Part shown: positions 53,452 through 62,066 of the stretch, in pieces
Position numbering within the stretch: position 1 is the first letter of the stretch
How the letters are laid out: every line of letters begins with the position of its first letter
NCBI RefSeq assembly: GCF_000807925.1
Contig: NZ_JRVC01000011.1
Span: forward strand, 1 to 64,000
Reading direction: 5' to 3'
DNA: 64,000 bases
Source: Novosphingobium subterraneum
GTDB taxonomy: Bacteria > Pseudomonadota > Alphaproteobacteria > Sphingomonadales > Sphingomonadaceae
Notes under the pieces: model-generated
Databases searched by the model: none
The model's input: the letters and a program-made list of their open reading frames with translations, nothing else
Told to the model about the DNA's origin: nothing
Position numbers and translations under genes: made by a program

Positions 53452-54027
53452 TCAGGCAGTTTGGCTTGCCCGTTGGATGAGGGAACGGCTGACACCGTAC
53501 TCTTTGGCCAACTGCCCGAGCGATGCACCTTCGCCTCGCCTTTGTCGGACGGCGGCTTGCTGCTCGTCTGTCAGCGATTGCGGACGCCCAAGCTTCTTGC
53601 CTTGGGCTTTTGCGCGAGACAGACCGGCCTGCGTTCGTTCGACCAGAAGGTCCCGCTCAAACTCTGCGACTGCTGCGATCACCGACATGGTCATCTTGCC
53701 AGCCGGACTGGTCAGGTCAACGCCGCCGAGGGCCAAGCAATGGACGCGGACATTCATCTCGGCAAGCCTTTCGACCGTGGCGCGGACATCCATCGCATTG
53801 CGGCCCAGTCGATCGAGCTTGGTGACGACCAGAACGTCATCCCCTTCCAACCGATCCATCAGCCTGCGAAAGCCCTCCCGTTCCATGGCTGCGGTAGAAC
53901 CCGAAACGGTCTCGGCGATAACCCGCCGTGGTTCGAGCCGGAAGCCCGCAGTTTCGATCTCCAAAACTTGGTTGTCTGAGGTCTGTTGACCGGTGCTTAC
54001 TCGGGTGTAGGCAAATACTCGTGACAT
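53452..54027 (-). CDS. tnpR: Tn3-family serine resolvase
   Basis: A 191-residue small serine recombinase. Catalytic Ser11 lies in YTRVSTGQQ, with KLDRLGRN near 71-78 and GKMTMSVIAAVAEFERDL near 111-128 as family segments, and a C-terminal helix-turn-helix (SLGQLAKEYGVSRSLIQRA). It should resolve cointegrates at the res site just upstream. No transposase gene is present, so it is an orphan from a decayed transposon. It converges on the YeeC-type gene with an 11-base gap. Confidence 0.92.
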   Translation of the reverse strand: MSRVFAYTRVSTGQQTSDNQVLEIETAGFRLEPRRVIAETVSGSTAAMEREGFRRLMDRLEGDDVLVVTKLDRLGRNAMDVRATVERLAEMNVRVHCLALGGVDLTSPAGKMTMSVIAAVAEFERDLLVERTQAGLSRAKAQGKKLGRPQSLTDEQQAAVRQRRGEGASLGQLAKEYGVSRSLIQRASQTA

Positions 54028-54032
54028 GACAC

Positions 54033-54141
54033 ACCTGTATCGAAAACGTGTGTCGTAACGTACGCTGTATCGAAACTTGGAGCAAGCTATGTTTCGATAC
54101 AGTGGGTCAAGCTGTGTCGAAAACGGTCATTTTGAGTACAG
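54033..54141. other. res site of the orphan resolvase (three subsites)
   Basis: Three neighbouring imperfect-to-perfect inverted repeats built on TGTATCGAAA-type half sites: about 54035-54062; 54065-54102, with perfect 12-base arms CTGTATCGAAAC/GTTTCGATACAG; and 54112-54141, with CTGTGTCGAAAA/TTTTGAGTACAG. This is the organisation of Tn3-type res sites and it lies directly upstream of tnpR. Confidence 0.8.
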
Positions 54142-54276
54142 TCATGCATTTTTTCTGCGCGATGGCCTAACCTCTTCTGACGACGATTGGGACTTTGCTG
54201 CCATTCCTTGTGGCTCCGCTGTATGGCGGCTTCCGGCTCATAACCTGCTGGTGGGTTAGCGACCGAACTCTGACGC

Positions 54277-54600
54277 TCAGGCACGCCGAGGCAGTGCCGG
54301 AAGCGGCCGATCAACACGGATGGTCGTGCGCGGCGACGAGGTCATGTTCTCGCCCAGCACCCGATCCTGGAACGCCGGATCGTGGACCAGTGCTGGGCCC
54401 GACATCGGCCGGCCCTTCTCGTCATAGTACACGCCGGTCCTGCCCGACCGATCTGTTAGGATTTTGGTGATTACGTGGCCTGCCCGCTGTGGCGTGCTGC
54501 GGTAGCGGCCGAAAGGCGGCAGCCGCATGATGATCTCGCCAAGCATGCGCACGAATGGCGTTGTGGCGAGGACTTTGGCGTGCTCGGGCAGGGGCGACTG
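54277..54600 (-). pseudogene. Truncated short-chain dehydrogenase (C-terminal fragment)
   Basis: The minus-strand frame encodes LPEHAKVLATT, VRMLGEIIMRLPPFGRYRST, then TDRSGRTGVYYDEKGRPMSG and DPAFQDRVLGE. This matches the C-terminal region of retinol-dehydrogenase-like SDR proteins. No nucleotide-binding or YxxxK part exists upstream, so about three quarters of the gene is missing. The final 25 residues look unrelated to the family, so the fragment is probably broken at its 3' end as well, near the resolvase remnant. Confidence 0.65.
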
Positions 54601-54609
54601 CGTTCAAGC

Positions 54610-55326
54610 TTAGGGTGCGGCAACCTTTTTCGGTTTCACGGTTGTGGTCGGATAGCCGAAGGCGAAGAAGAAATGCGATACGCGGATTGACCCATGCGTC
54701 GGGGCCAGCGCGGTATCCCGGGTGTGTTCGGTATCGAAATCAGCGGCAGGAAATAGGTTTGATGGTTTCGAGATTGGGTCGCCCGCAGCGGTAGCAATCA
54801 AGCGCAGCGTTGTTCCAAGTGCCGTGTCCTTTAGTGCGTCGCGAATCTGCGGCACGACATCTGGCTCCGGATCGAGCAGAACGCCAACCATCGCCGCGAC
54901 AGCCTGCTTGCGGCTGTAGATGCCGGTAACAAATCGGCCAAGGCCCTGATCGCGCAGATAATGATCGCGGTGCTTTTTCTGGCGACCAAGACGCTTGAAC
55001 TCGAAAACCAGCTGGATGCCCTGCGTCGCATCATTCCAGCCATAGACGATGTCGGTGCGCCGTTCCTCGACCCGCTCGCCCGTCGCCGGATCGACATCGC
55101 CGATTACGCTTTCCGCCGACCACATGCCGAGCAGACCATGACGGGGCGCGACATGATTCTCGACATAGATTTTCAGCGTCTTGGTGAGCGCCCCTTCCTT
55201 GGTCCTGTGATTGAAGTGCGGCAGTTCGCGCGCGCTCAATTCCCTCCAGCCTTCGATCAACGCGTCGACCGCAGCGGACGCCGGCTGGATCGGGAATGCT
55301 GTGAGCCAGCCAGCCGTCGCGGTCAT
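54610..55326 (-). CDS. PD-(D/E)XK-like nuclease partner of the methyltransferase
   Basis: A 238-residue protein with a candidate PD-(D/E)XK core: the Asp in ERRTDIVYGW (near residue 92) and, after a beta-strand, the E-F-K in LVFEFKRLG (near 108-116). No family name is certain. Its ATG overlaps the methyltransferase stop by 4 bases (ATGA), so the two are coupled. Together they look like a restriction-modification unit with separate cutting and methylating subunits; a non-cleaving accessory role remains possible. Confidence 0.65.
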   Translation of the reverse strand: MTATAGWLTAFPIQPASAAVDALIEGWRELSARELPHFNHRTKEGALTKTLKIYVENHVAPRHGLLGMWSAESVIGDVDPATGERVEERRTDIVYGWNDATQGIQLVFEFKRLGRQKKHRDHYLRDQGLGRFVTGIYSRKQAVAAMVGVLLDPEPDVVPQIRDALKDTALGTTLRLIATAAGDPISKPSNLFPAADFDTEHTRDTALAPTHGSIRVSHFFFAFGYPTTTVKPKKVAAP

Positions 55327-58300
55327 GCGGCGATCACTGGCTTGCCGGCACCACCGGCCGATTGGACGTCACGCACAATCCGCGTCGCATCGCGCAGCGC
55401 CTGACGCACCGTCCAGCTTCGCTTGGTGAGCGGGCGGACCAGATACAGCGTGCCGTCCACCCAAAAGCGAGCATCCGGTACCAAGGTCAGGAAGTCGCCG
55501 CTGTGCAACGTGCGCAAACCCGAGCGCCGGAGTTGATCCAGTGTCAGCAGGACGAGTTCGTCGCTGACTTGCGCGGCATATTCCGCGCCGTGCAGCATCA
55601 CGTTCTCATAGAGAACCCGCACGATGCCGGACGGGCCAGCGCGCGATGGATCGCTCGACGCGACCTCGACCTTGAAGCGCCCCCGGCCGCCCATGCGCTC
55701 GCGCCATTCGCTTAGCGCCTGCGCGAGCACCCGGGCATAGATGCCAAGCTGCTTCTCCTCGACGAGGTGTTGGGCTGGGGTGTCTAGGCTTTTGAAGCTG
55801 CGCGGTCGGATCGATGGCATCAACAAGGTGACGGTCTCGCGGATCAGCGCGCGCTCCTGATCCTCCAGCCCGAAATAGGTGAAGATGGCTTCGTCGAGTT
55901 CGTCGCGGATGGCTTGATAATAGGGCGCCTGTTCGATCTCTTCGAGCCCGGCGATCGCATCGACACGCGCGGCCACCTGCGCGATCGCCTGGGCCGCTGC
56001 GTCGGGATCGGGGGCATGTTCGGGCGCGAAGAACGGGAAGGGCTCGACATCGGCCAGATGCAGGCTGTTGCGCTCGCACAGCATCTTCCAGCCACGCATC
56101 ATCAGGAAATAGCGCGCCAGCGTCGAACGCAGGTAGACCGCCGCGAATTTGAGGAGCGCAGCGTCTTCCTTGGGACCGGCGATTACGCCGACGCTGTGGG
56201 TGAAGCTCGCAGGCTTGTCGTAATAGACCGCGCGGATATTCTGCTCGCCGCGCGAAAAGCCATCTGGGAACACAACGCGAGGTCCATCGAATACGGCCCG
56301 CACTTCTTCGCTGAGACCGACTACAGTCGTAAAATTGGCGGGCCAAGCCGTAAGCAATGCAGGGTGCAGGACAGGAGAGCCGGCGCTCAGCGCAGCGATC
56401 GGGATGAAGCGGTGCTTGCGCAAAGGGGCAGCGTCCACAGCATCCCGGCTCTTGTCCTGAAGGTGGATGCCCTTGCGATTGGTCCAGCGGCGCGTCTTGC
56501 GCGGGCCGCCCCAGAAGTCACCGAACGTGCCGCGAACGCTCAGCCGAGACCAGATCGCCAGGTCGCTGGCGTCGCCCCACATCATCGTGACGAGAAGTTG
56601 CGGATCCTCGGTGACCGAGCGGGTCTGGAGCTGGTGCCGGTCGGCAGACTGCATGGTCAGGCGGCCGAGGGCTAGGCTGAGGTCAGCCTTGGGAACGAGA
56701 TATTCGAAGGTCTCGCCGAACGGCACAAGATCGCCGGCGTTCCGATCGCGCACGCAGCCCAGAAACACATGGCACGTATTCTCGGCGGTCGGGAACAACA
56801 GCCCCTGCAGGTCACCGAAATTGATCAGCCGTTCTGGGCAATAAAGCCTGAGCAGTTGAGCGACGAAATCGGCGCTAGAGGCGCCCAGCAACTGCCCGAT
56901 CGGCAGGATCAGGCAGATGCGTCCGCCCGGCGCCAGAAATTCGCTGGCACGTAGCGCATAGGCGCCGGCGATCTGTCGCCGCACGAACGGCATCTTTGCT
57001 TGCGCTGCCCAGTCGTCGGCGGTCGTGTGGCTCTCGCCCTCTGGCTCGGCCCAAGGCGGGTTGGAGATTATCAGCGAGAAACGTTTGCCAGCGAACACAT
57101 GGTCCGCCTTGAAGAAGTCCGCGTGGGCGCGGCCATGCGCGAGATTGCTATCCTTGAGCGACGGCAATTTGGTGCCGTCACGCTCCTGCGCTTCGAGAAT
57201 ATCGGTCGGGTCTAGGCCTTCAAGCAGCGACAGGTACAGGCTGAACGCCGTGACGCGGCAGGCCATAAAGTTGATGTCGCCGCCGAAAATCTGCCGTTTG
57301 AGCAGGGCGCCGCGTTCGGCGAAACCGAGCTTGCGTCCCTTGTCCGCCTCGCTGAGCGCCAGCAGGCGGCGATAAGCCGTGGTCAGCAGGATGCCCGATC
57401 CGCAAGCACCGTCGAAGATCGTCTCGGAAAGCGGGTCCGGCGACTGCAGCAGCGCCTGATCGACCGCAAGCATCGCCAAGTTGCGCGGCGTGTAATAGGC
57501 GCCTTCCTTGGCCTGTTCCTCGGGAGTCAGGAATTTTTCGTAGAGACCCGATAGCAACTCGACCGGGATGTAGCTAAAATCATAGTTCCAGAAGTCGCCT
57601 TGGCCGGTCTCCATATCGGTGCGCCGCAGGAACTGATTGAGCAACCCGAAGCCGGTCTCATTCAAACTCTGCCAGGGGTCGTGACGGTCGTCGCCGAGAA
57701 AGTCGCCATTGAAGTCGGCACGCAGGTTGTCGATCAGCGACCGCAGTCCATCACGATCTCCGTCCCCTACGAGCGATGGCAGCTGGCTGACCTTGCGGCG
57801 ATCGCGATAGGTTTCGCCGACGATTTCGCGATGCTCAAGATATGAGATGAAGAGCAACTGCCCCATGAGCAGCTCGGCCAGTCGTCTGCGCGTCCGTGCA
57901 TCGACCGCGTCCGCAAATCCGGTCTCGGTCAATTTCTTGACCGTCGTCGAGAGATTGTAGAGCAGCTTGCGGTCGACGCGTGCTTTGACGTCGAACCATT
58001 CGGGCATACGGCGCGACAGGTTCGCCGTTGCGACGTCGAGCGCGGAGAACGGGCCGTCGGGCCGCGCTTCGTCGAGCGCTAGCTTTTCCCCGGCCTGTTT
58101 GAGCTTGCGCGCGGGCACCGCCAGCGCCTGTGTGCCCATGACCTCGATCACGATCGTCGCGAGATTCTGGTTCCAGATCTTCTTGCGCGCCAGGTCGAGT
58201 TCGGCACCGGTAAGCGGTGTGTCGTCCCGCCCAACGAATACGACGGTTGGGACGCCTTCGACTTCGAACACTGCACGCGCGCGAATAGCGCCATCGGCAT

Positions 58301-58442
58301 TGAGCAGCGTGCGGATTTCAAGCCCATATGGATGGGCATCGGGGATCGTCTCGTCCGCCATGTGCAGCAAGTTCGGCTCGGCCGCATAGCCGAGCTTCTC
58401 AAGCCAGCTGGTGACGTGGTCCGAACTCAAGACGCGCTCCAA
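55323..58442 (-). CDS. Large N6-adenine DNA methyltransferase (Eco57I/N-6 methylase-like)
   Basis: A 1039-residue protein. SAM-binding motif I is FDGACGSGILL (Asp344) and catalytic motif IV is ISNPPWAEPEG (Asn461), which fits N6-adenine methylation. The upstream VELLSGLYEKFLTPEEQ and GAYYTPRNLAMLAVDQ segments (near 290-320) are typical of large Eco57I-like or type I-like methylases. The N-terminal 130 residues contain a FEVEG...VVFVGRDD region that could be a decayed nuclease-type domain. The C-terminal half is probably target recognition. It is unrelated in detail to the YeeA-type enzyme at 44636. Confidence 0.85.
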   Translation of the reverse strand: MERVLSSDHVTSWLEKLGYAAEPNLLHMADETIPDAHPYGLEIRTLLNADGAIRARAVFEVEGVPTVVFVGRDDTPLTGAELDLARKKIWNQNLATIVIEVMGTQALAVPARKLKQAGEKLALDEARPDGPFSALDVATANLSRRMPEWFDVKARVDRKLLYNLSTTVKKLTETGFADAVDARTRRRLAELLMGQLLFISYLEHREIVGETYRDRRKVSQLPSLVGDGDRDGLRSLIDNLRADFNGDFLGDDRHDPWQSLNETGFGLLNQFLRRTDMETGQGDFWNYDFSYIPVELLSGLYEKFLTPEEQAKEGAYYTPRNLAMLAVDQALLQSPDPLSETIFDGACGSGILLTTAYRRLLALSEADKGRKLGFAERGALLKRQIFGGDINFMACRVTAFSLYLSLLEGLDPTDILEAQERDGTKLPSLKDSNLAHGRAHADFFKADHVFAGKRFSLIISNPPWAEPEGESHTTADDWAAQAKMPFVRRQIAGAYALRASEFLAPGGRICLILPIGQLLGASSADFVAQLLRLYCPERLINFGDLQGLLFPTAENTCHVFLGCVRDRNAGDLVPFGETFEYLVPKADLSLALGRLTMQSADRHQLQTRSVTEDPQLLVTMMWGDASDLAIWSRLSVRGTFGDFWGGPRKTRRWTNRKGIHLQDKSRDAVDAAPLRKHRFIPIAALSAGSPVLHPALLTAWPANFTTVVGLSEEVRAVFDGPRVVFPDGFSRGEQNIRAVYYDKPASFTHSVGVIAGPKEDAALLKFAAVYLRSTLARYFLMMRGWKMLCERNSLHLADVEPFPFFAPEHAPDPDAAAQAIAQVAARVDAIAGLEEIEQAPYYQAIRDELDEAIFTYFGLEDQERALIRETVTLLMPSIRPRSFKSLDTPAQHLVEEKQLGIYARVLAQALSEWRERMGGRGRFKVEVASSDPSRAGPSGIVRVLYENVMLHGAEYAAQVSDELVLLTLDQLRRSGLRTLHSGDFLTLVPDARFWVDGTLYLVRPLTKRSWTVRQALRDATRIVRDVQSAGGAGKPVIAA

Positions 58443-58530
58443 TCGACGGAATCGAATGAGAACATATCAGGAACATTTGAGTTAGAGAAGTGCAGATCGC
58501 GGTGAAACTCGAGCCGGGCATTGGTGCAGA

Positions 58531-59040
58531 TCATGCCGACCGGCGCTTGGCTGTGGCTTCGGGGGCTAATGCGGTGCGTCGTGCCCGGCGAACTGCGGGG
58601 AGGCTGAACAGGTCGAGCTGGCCTTCGCTCGCGTCCGGCAGGGCAAAGCCGTCCCGCAAGACGACGAGATGGGGATCGAGGGCAATTAGGATGCCATCGC
58701 CGGCAACTAGCACGCTATCGGCTTCGATGAGCGACCAGGTGCCGCCGGGATGCAGGACGAGCCGACTTCCCCACAAGCTCAGGAAAGAGTTCTCGCGGAG
58801 CGTTTTGCGTAGGCCCTCAAAGGACGATTTATGCGCCTGAAGTTCCACGTTGAACTGGTCGCGGAGTAACACGGCAACACGCAGAACGAGAATAGACTGC
58901 CAGCAGAACTTCGCCGGCGTGCCCTTGCTTTTGGGGCGAACATCCGCCGGCACGATCGCGCGCCGGCTCGTCCACTCGCGCAGTTTCTCGGTCGACAGAC
59001 CGGTCAGCTTGCACGCGATAGGCGTAGGCACGAAGCGCAC
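58531..59040 (-). CDS. MerR-like DNA-binding regulator of the methyltransferase operon
   Basis: A 169-residue protein with a MerR-type helix-turn-helix at its start (TPIACKLTGLSTEKLREWTSRRAIVPA read in two parts: TPIACKLTGLSTEKL, then REWTSRRAIVPA), followed by a domain of unknown type. I place the start at GTG 59040, preceded by GGGGATG, which leaves the twin palindromes at 59055-59113 just upstream. An ATG at 59100 would put the start inside a palindrome. It is 88 bases upstream of the methyltransferase gene on the same strand and probably controls itself and the operon. Confidence 0.65.
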   Translation of the reverse strand: MRFVPTPIACKLTGLSTEKLREWTSRRAIVPADVRPKSKGTPAKFCWQSILVLRVAVLLRDQFNVELQAHKSSFEGLRKTLRENSFLSLWGSRLVLHPGGTWSLIEADSVLVAGDGILIALDPHLVVLRDGFALPDASEGQLDLFSLPAVRRARRTALAPEATAKRRSA

Positions 59041-59054
59041 AATGTCATCCCCAT

Positions 59055-59080
59055 GAGAACGGGCATGATACCCGATCCTC
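59055..59080. promoter_or_regulatory. Operator-like palindrome 1 of the methyltransferase operon
   Basis: GAGAACGGG, a 7-base centre CATGATA, then CCCGATCCTC: an imperfect palindrome. It shares its half-site with palindrome 2, and the first 19 bases reappear inverted there. Confidence 0.6.
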
Positions 59081-59082
59081 CT

Positions 59083-59113
59083 GTCGAGAACGGGTATCAT
59101 GCCCGTTCTCGAC
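59083..59113. promoter_or_regulatory. Operator-like palindrome 2 of the methyltransferase operon
   Basis: Perfect 12-base arms GTCGAGAACGGG and CCCGTTCTCGAC around TATCATG. It is the better of two tandem sites lying upstream of the MerR-like regulator gene, and the best candidate for its operator. Confidence 0.65.
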
Positions 59114-59298
59114 GGTAAAGCGCTTAGCGTGAGTGTGCGAGACGGCAAGGACTGTGCTTGGCATCGGTCACAGAAAGGGAACGGAATGGCGGGTTTTGGC
59201 ATGCGACGCCGCTTGCGCGCTGAATTGCCAACTTCTGGAAGTGGTCGACATCAGCTAAACACTGGCCCCGCCTTAACTCGACGGGGCCAGTCACTAGA

Positions 59299-60864
59299 TT
59301 ACTCGCGGTCGTCTGGGCCTGCACCAGTCTCCGTGCCGGTGAACAACGTGAGTTCGGGATGAACCGGGAGCTCAAACTGGAACAGGCGCACGCGCTCCAT
59401 GCCCGGTGCCAGCTTGCCCCAGACGGCAGAGTTCTTGCCGTCCATCTTCAGGACCGCGCGGACTTCCGCAGAACCCTTGATACGTGACCAGTCGGGGAAG
59501 GCTTTCAGGATGCTTTCGGGAGCGATGCGGACGATGCGGCTGGTGGCGCGCACCACCACGGTTCCAAGCGCGGCGCTCACGGCCTGTGCCTGCAGCGCGG
59601 GATCGGACCCGGCGTTCAGGGCTACGATCTGACCGCTTGCGATCAGGGCTTCCAAGCGGTCCACAAACGGCACCTGCGCAGCCTGCGCGCGCCGGTAGTG
59701 GTCAAGAGCCGCCAGAGCCAGCCGCTTGCACAGGAACTGGCGCGGCAGGACGCGATAGCGGCGGGCAAGGCAGCCGGCAGCATAGAGGGAGGCAAAGATG
59801 CCGGCGGCCTGTCGTTCGGCCCCGCCAGCTGCGGCCACGCGGGAATGGCGAAGGAAATCGTCATGGTGCTTGGCAAGGCGGGCGCGCACCTTTGCGGCGT
59901 CTTCAATGAGATCTGCCTGCAGCCGGGCCACAAAGGCGGGAAGCGCATGGCCGTGGTTCTTGCGAGCCGCCGAGACCAACTTGGCCGCGAACGCCGGAGC
60001 ATTCTCGGCGTCCGGCGGCAGGGCGCTAAACACCCCCAAGCCATCGCCATTGGCCCGCAAGGTCAGGATGTTGCCCTCAGGCTCCATGTCACAGGCATCG
60101 GCGAGCGGCCAACGCCCCGAGAGCAGGGTGACCCTCCCACCCGGTGCCCTCACCAGATCAAAGGCGGTCGACACAAACAGGTCAGCTTTTTTGGTCTTGG
60201 CCGTGGTGATGACGGCAGGGTGGACGTGATCCACAATCAAAAGGTGGTCGCGACCATCACGCCGTGCGGATTCAGGATCGGTCAGCACATCACGCATGGA
60301 AGCGATGCTGGACACCGGACCCGCGACGGACGCGGCGAGCATCAGGGCGGTACTCTTGCCGGTCCCGCTAGGGCCGACAATCTCAATCGTGGCGTTGACG
60401 GCCTGCGGCATGAGATGCAGCACCGGGGGTAGGAAAGCTGCCATGATCGCCGAGGCCACCAGCGGCTGGGCCTTCACGCTGTTTGCAACCTCGGCCTGCC
60501 ACGCGCTCAGGGTGCCGCGCTTGCGGGTTGCGCCGGGCTTGGGGGTAAACATTACCCACGGCGCGGCATCGGACCCGATCGCGGAGCCGTCCTGCTGGAC
60601 GAAAAACTTGCCGTTCCAGCCGGGGTGCTCTGCGACGCGGTTGTCCTGAAAATCGGTGACGTAGGGGACCTCGCCGACAACTTCTTCGAGCTGCTTCTTG
60701 GTGAATACCGGAAACCCTGCCGCGGCGAGGTCCCCGGCCAGACGGGAGTTGGCGAGGCTAAACTGTTCGAGGCGCAGCGTTGCGGAGCCCTGATCGGTTT
60801 CCACATGGATGTAGCGCTGACCACTGGCGGCACGGTGGCCGGAAATACGAATCTGAGTGCTCAT
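59299..60864 (-). CDS. DUF927-type ATPase of a mobile element
   Basis: A 521-residue protein resembling the DUF927 ATPases found in phages and integrative elements, which are thought to act in replication. The Walker A loop GPSGTGKST is at residues 164-172, and LLIVDHVHPA near 207 gives the Walker B strand with Asp. A conserved TPKPGATRKRGTLSAWQ segment precedes it near 109. ATG 60864 has GGAGAA upstream; a longer frame to 60930 is unsupported. It is part of the same minus-strand unit as the HUH-like protein. Confidence 0.75.
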   Translation of the reverse strand: MSTQIRISGHRAASGQRYIHVETDQGSATLRLEQFSLANSRLAGDLAAAGFPVFTKKQLEEVVGEVPYVTDFQDNRVAEHPGWNGKFFVQQDGSAIGSDAAPWVMFTPKPGATRKRGTLSAWQAEVANSVKAQPLVASAIMAAFLPPVLHLMPQAVNATIEIVGPSGTGKSTALMLAASVAGPVSSIASMRDVLTDPESARRDGRDHLLIVDHVHPAVITTAKTKKADLFVSTAFDLVRAPGGRVTLLSGRWPLADACDMEPEGNILTLRANGDGLGVFSALPPDAENAPAFAAKLVSAARKNHGHALPAFVARLQADLIEDAAKVRARLAKHHDDFLRHSRVAAAGGAERQAAGIFASLYAAGCLARRYRVLPRQFLCKRLALAALDHYRRAQAAQVPFVDRLEALIASGQIVALNAGSDPALQAQAVSAALGTVVVRATSRIVRIAPESILKAFPDWSRIKGSAEVRAVLKMDGKNSAVWGKLAPGMERVRLFQFELPVHPELTLFTGTETGAGPDDRE

Positions 60865-61175
60865 GGAAGTTCTCCAGACGTAGAGGGGGTAGTGCGAGCC
60901 GCAGGCGTGCGGCCGCAGAGGCATTTTCAAGATGGTGGAGGGGCCGGGCTGGCCGGGATCGTCCCTAAAATCCCTACGATCCCGCCGTGTTCAGGCCACA
61001 TTCGGTCAGGGGTGACGGGCAGGTGAGCGGTGGGGGAGCGTGCTGGGCGGAGGGCTGTGGCCGGTAGCAACCGTGTTCTGCCACCACTACACCGTCTACC
61101 AGTGGGTTTTCATACCCCGATCATAGATCTCAACACGCCCACACCACCCATTTCCAAACCATTGTCACTCACTTT
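60865..61175. other. Intergenic region with a hairpin, upstream of the DUF927-type gene
   Basis: No gene is seen here. It contains a perfect 9-base inverted repeat CGGGATCGT/ACGATCCCG (60954-60984) around CCCTAAAATCCCT. A near copy of its right part (20 of 22 bases) lies at 63373-63394 inside another gene. Confidence 0.55.
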
Positions 61176-62066
61176 TCAGGGGCTCATCAGGAACCCGTTG
61201 CGAGTAATCAGCAGCCCGTTCCGCAGCACCAGGTCATCAAGTGCCCACATGTCCATCCACAGCATCCACTGGATGAGGTTGGGCGTAGGGACACGTCCCT
61301 TGCGCTTTGACCTCACCAGCACGCCTTCGGCATTGGGCCAGCTGGGGCGATGACACGCCCAGCCCTTGAAGCAGTAGCAGATGGGATGAGGGAGATTGAC
61401 CAGACCCTCCACGACATGGACACGAGGCTGTTCCTTCATGCCCCGCTCAAGGGGATGGACACGGGCATTCTTGAAAGCCCGGCGTCCCCGCAGAGCTTCA
61501 AGGGCTTCGATCTTCTCGCCTCCCACGATGCCGTGCCAGTGGCCGTCCCAGACACCAGCCCTGCCGCGATTGCTGTCAAACTCCGGATCGAAGCCCATCA
61601 GCATCCAGCCCGGTGCCCCGGTGACCCCCGCACGATCGAGGCTGTTGCGGAGGCGGGCCTTCAGCACGATGGGATTGACCCCCATAAAGTCCTCAGCCTC
61701 CCACAGCAGGTCCCGGGGGCGGAGCGTCACCAGAGCCGTACGCTCTGCCCCGTACTCCTCGGCCCCCTTCCAAACGTGCCCGACCGGCCCCATGCAGGCC
61801 TCGCGCCAATACAGGGCCGACGCGAGGCTGTTCGGGATTTCGCCGCTGGCGACGGCGCGGGCGATGCGATCATGCAGGTCCATCGCCGCAGCCGCCAACT
61901 CCGGACAGTGGAGGTGTGCCTCACGCAGGGCCTTCAGCCGGACCCGGTCTTCGCGGTGGGCCATCTTGGAGGTGCGCCCCACGATGAGCCCCTTGGCGTC
62001 GCCGGTGTCGAGGTCCGGACGGAACGGGCGCTTGGCGCGACGCATGTCAGCGAGCTTAAGCCGCAT
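61176..62066 (-). CDS. Candidate HUH-type replication endonuclease
   Basis: A 296-residue protein without a firm family. A WDGHWHGIVGG segment (His176, His178) fits the HxH (HUH) metal motif of rolling-circle Rep proteins, and CYCFKGW (Tyr231, Lys234) fits the YxxK nicking motif at a reasonable distance. Upstream, MLMGFDPEFD supplies a plausible first beta-strand. The context, an ATPase gene downstream and an AlpA-like gene upstream, suits a replication module. Its start overlaps the AlpA-like gene by 11 bases. The HUH assignment is my inference from short motifs. Confidence 0.55.
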   Translation of the reverse strand: MRLKLADMRRAKRPFRPDLDTGDAKGLIVGRTSKMAHREDRVRLKALREAHLHCPELAAAAMDLHDRIARAVASGEIPNSLASALYWREACMGPVGHVWKGAEEYGAERTALVTLRPRDLLWEAEDFMGVNPIVLKARLRNSLDRAGVTGAPGWMLMGFDPEFDSNRGRAGVWDGHWHGIVGGEKIEALEALRGRRAFKNARVHPLERGMKEQPRVHVVEGLVNLPHPICYCFKGWACHRPSWPNAEGVLVRSKRKGRVPTPNLIQWMLWMDMWALDDLVLRNGLLITRNGFLMSP

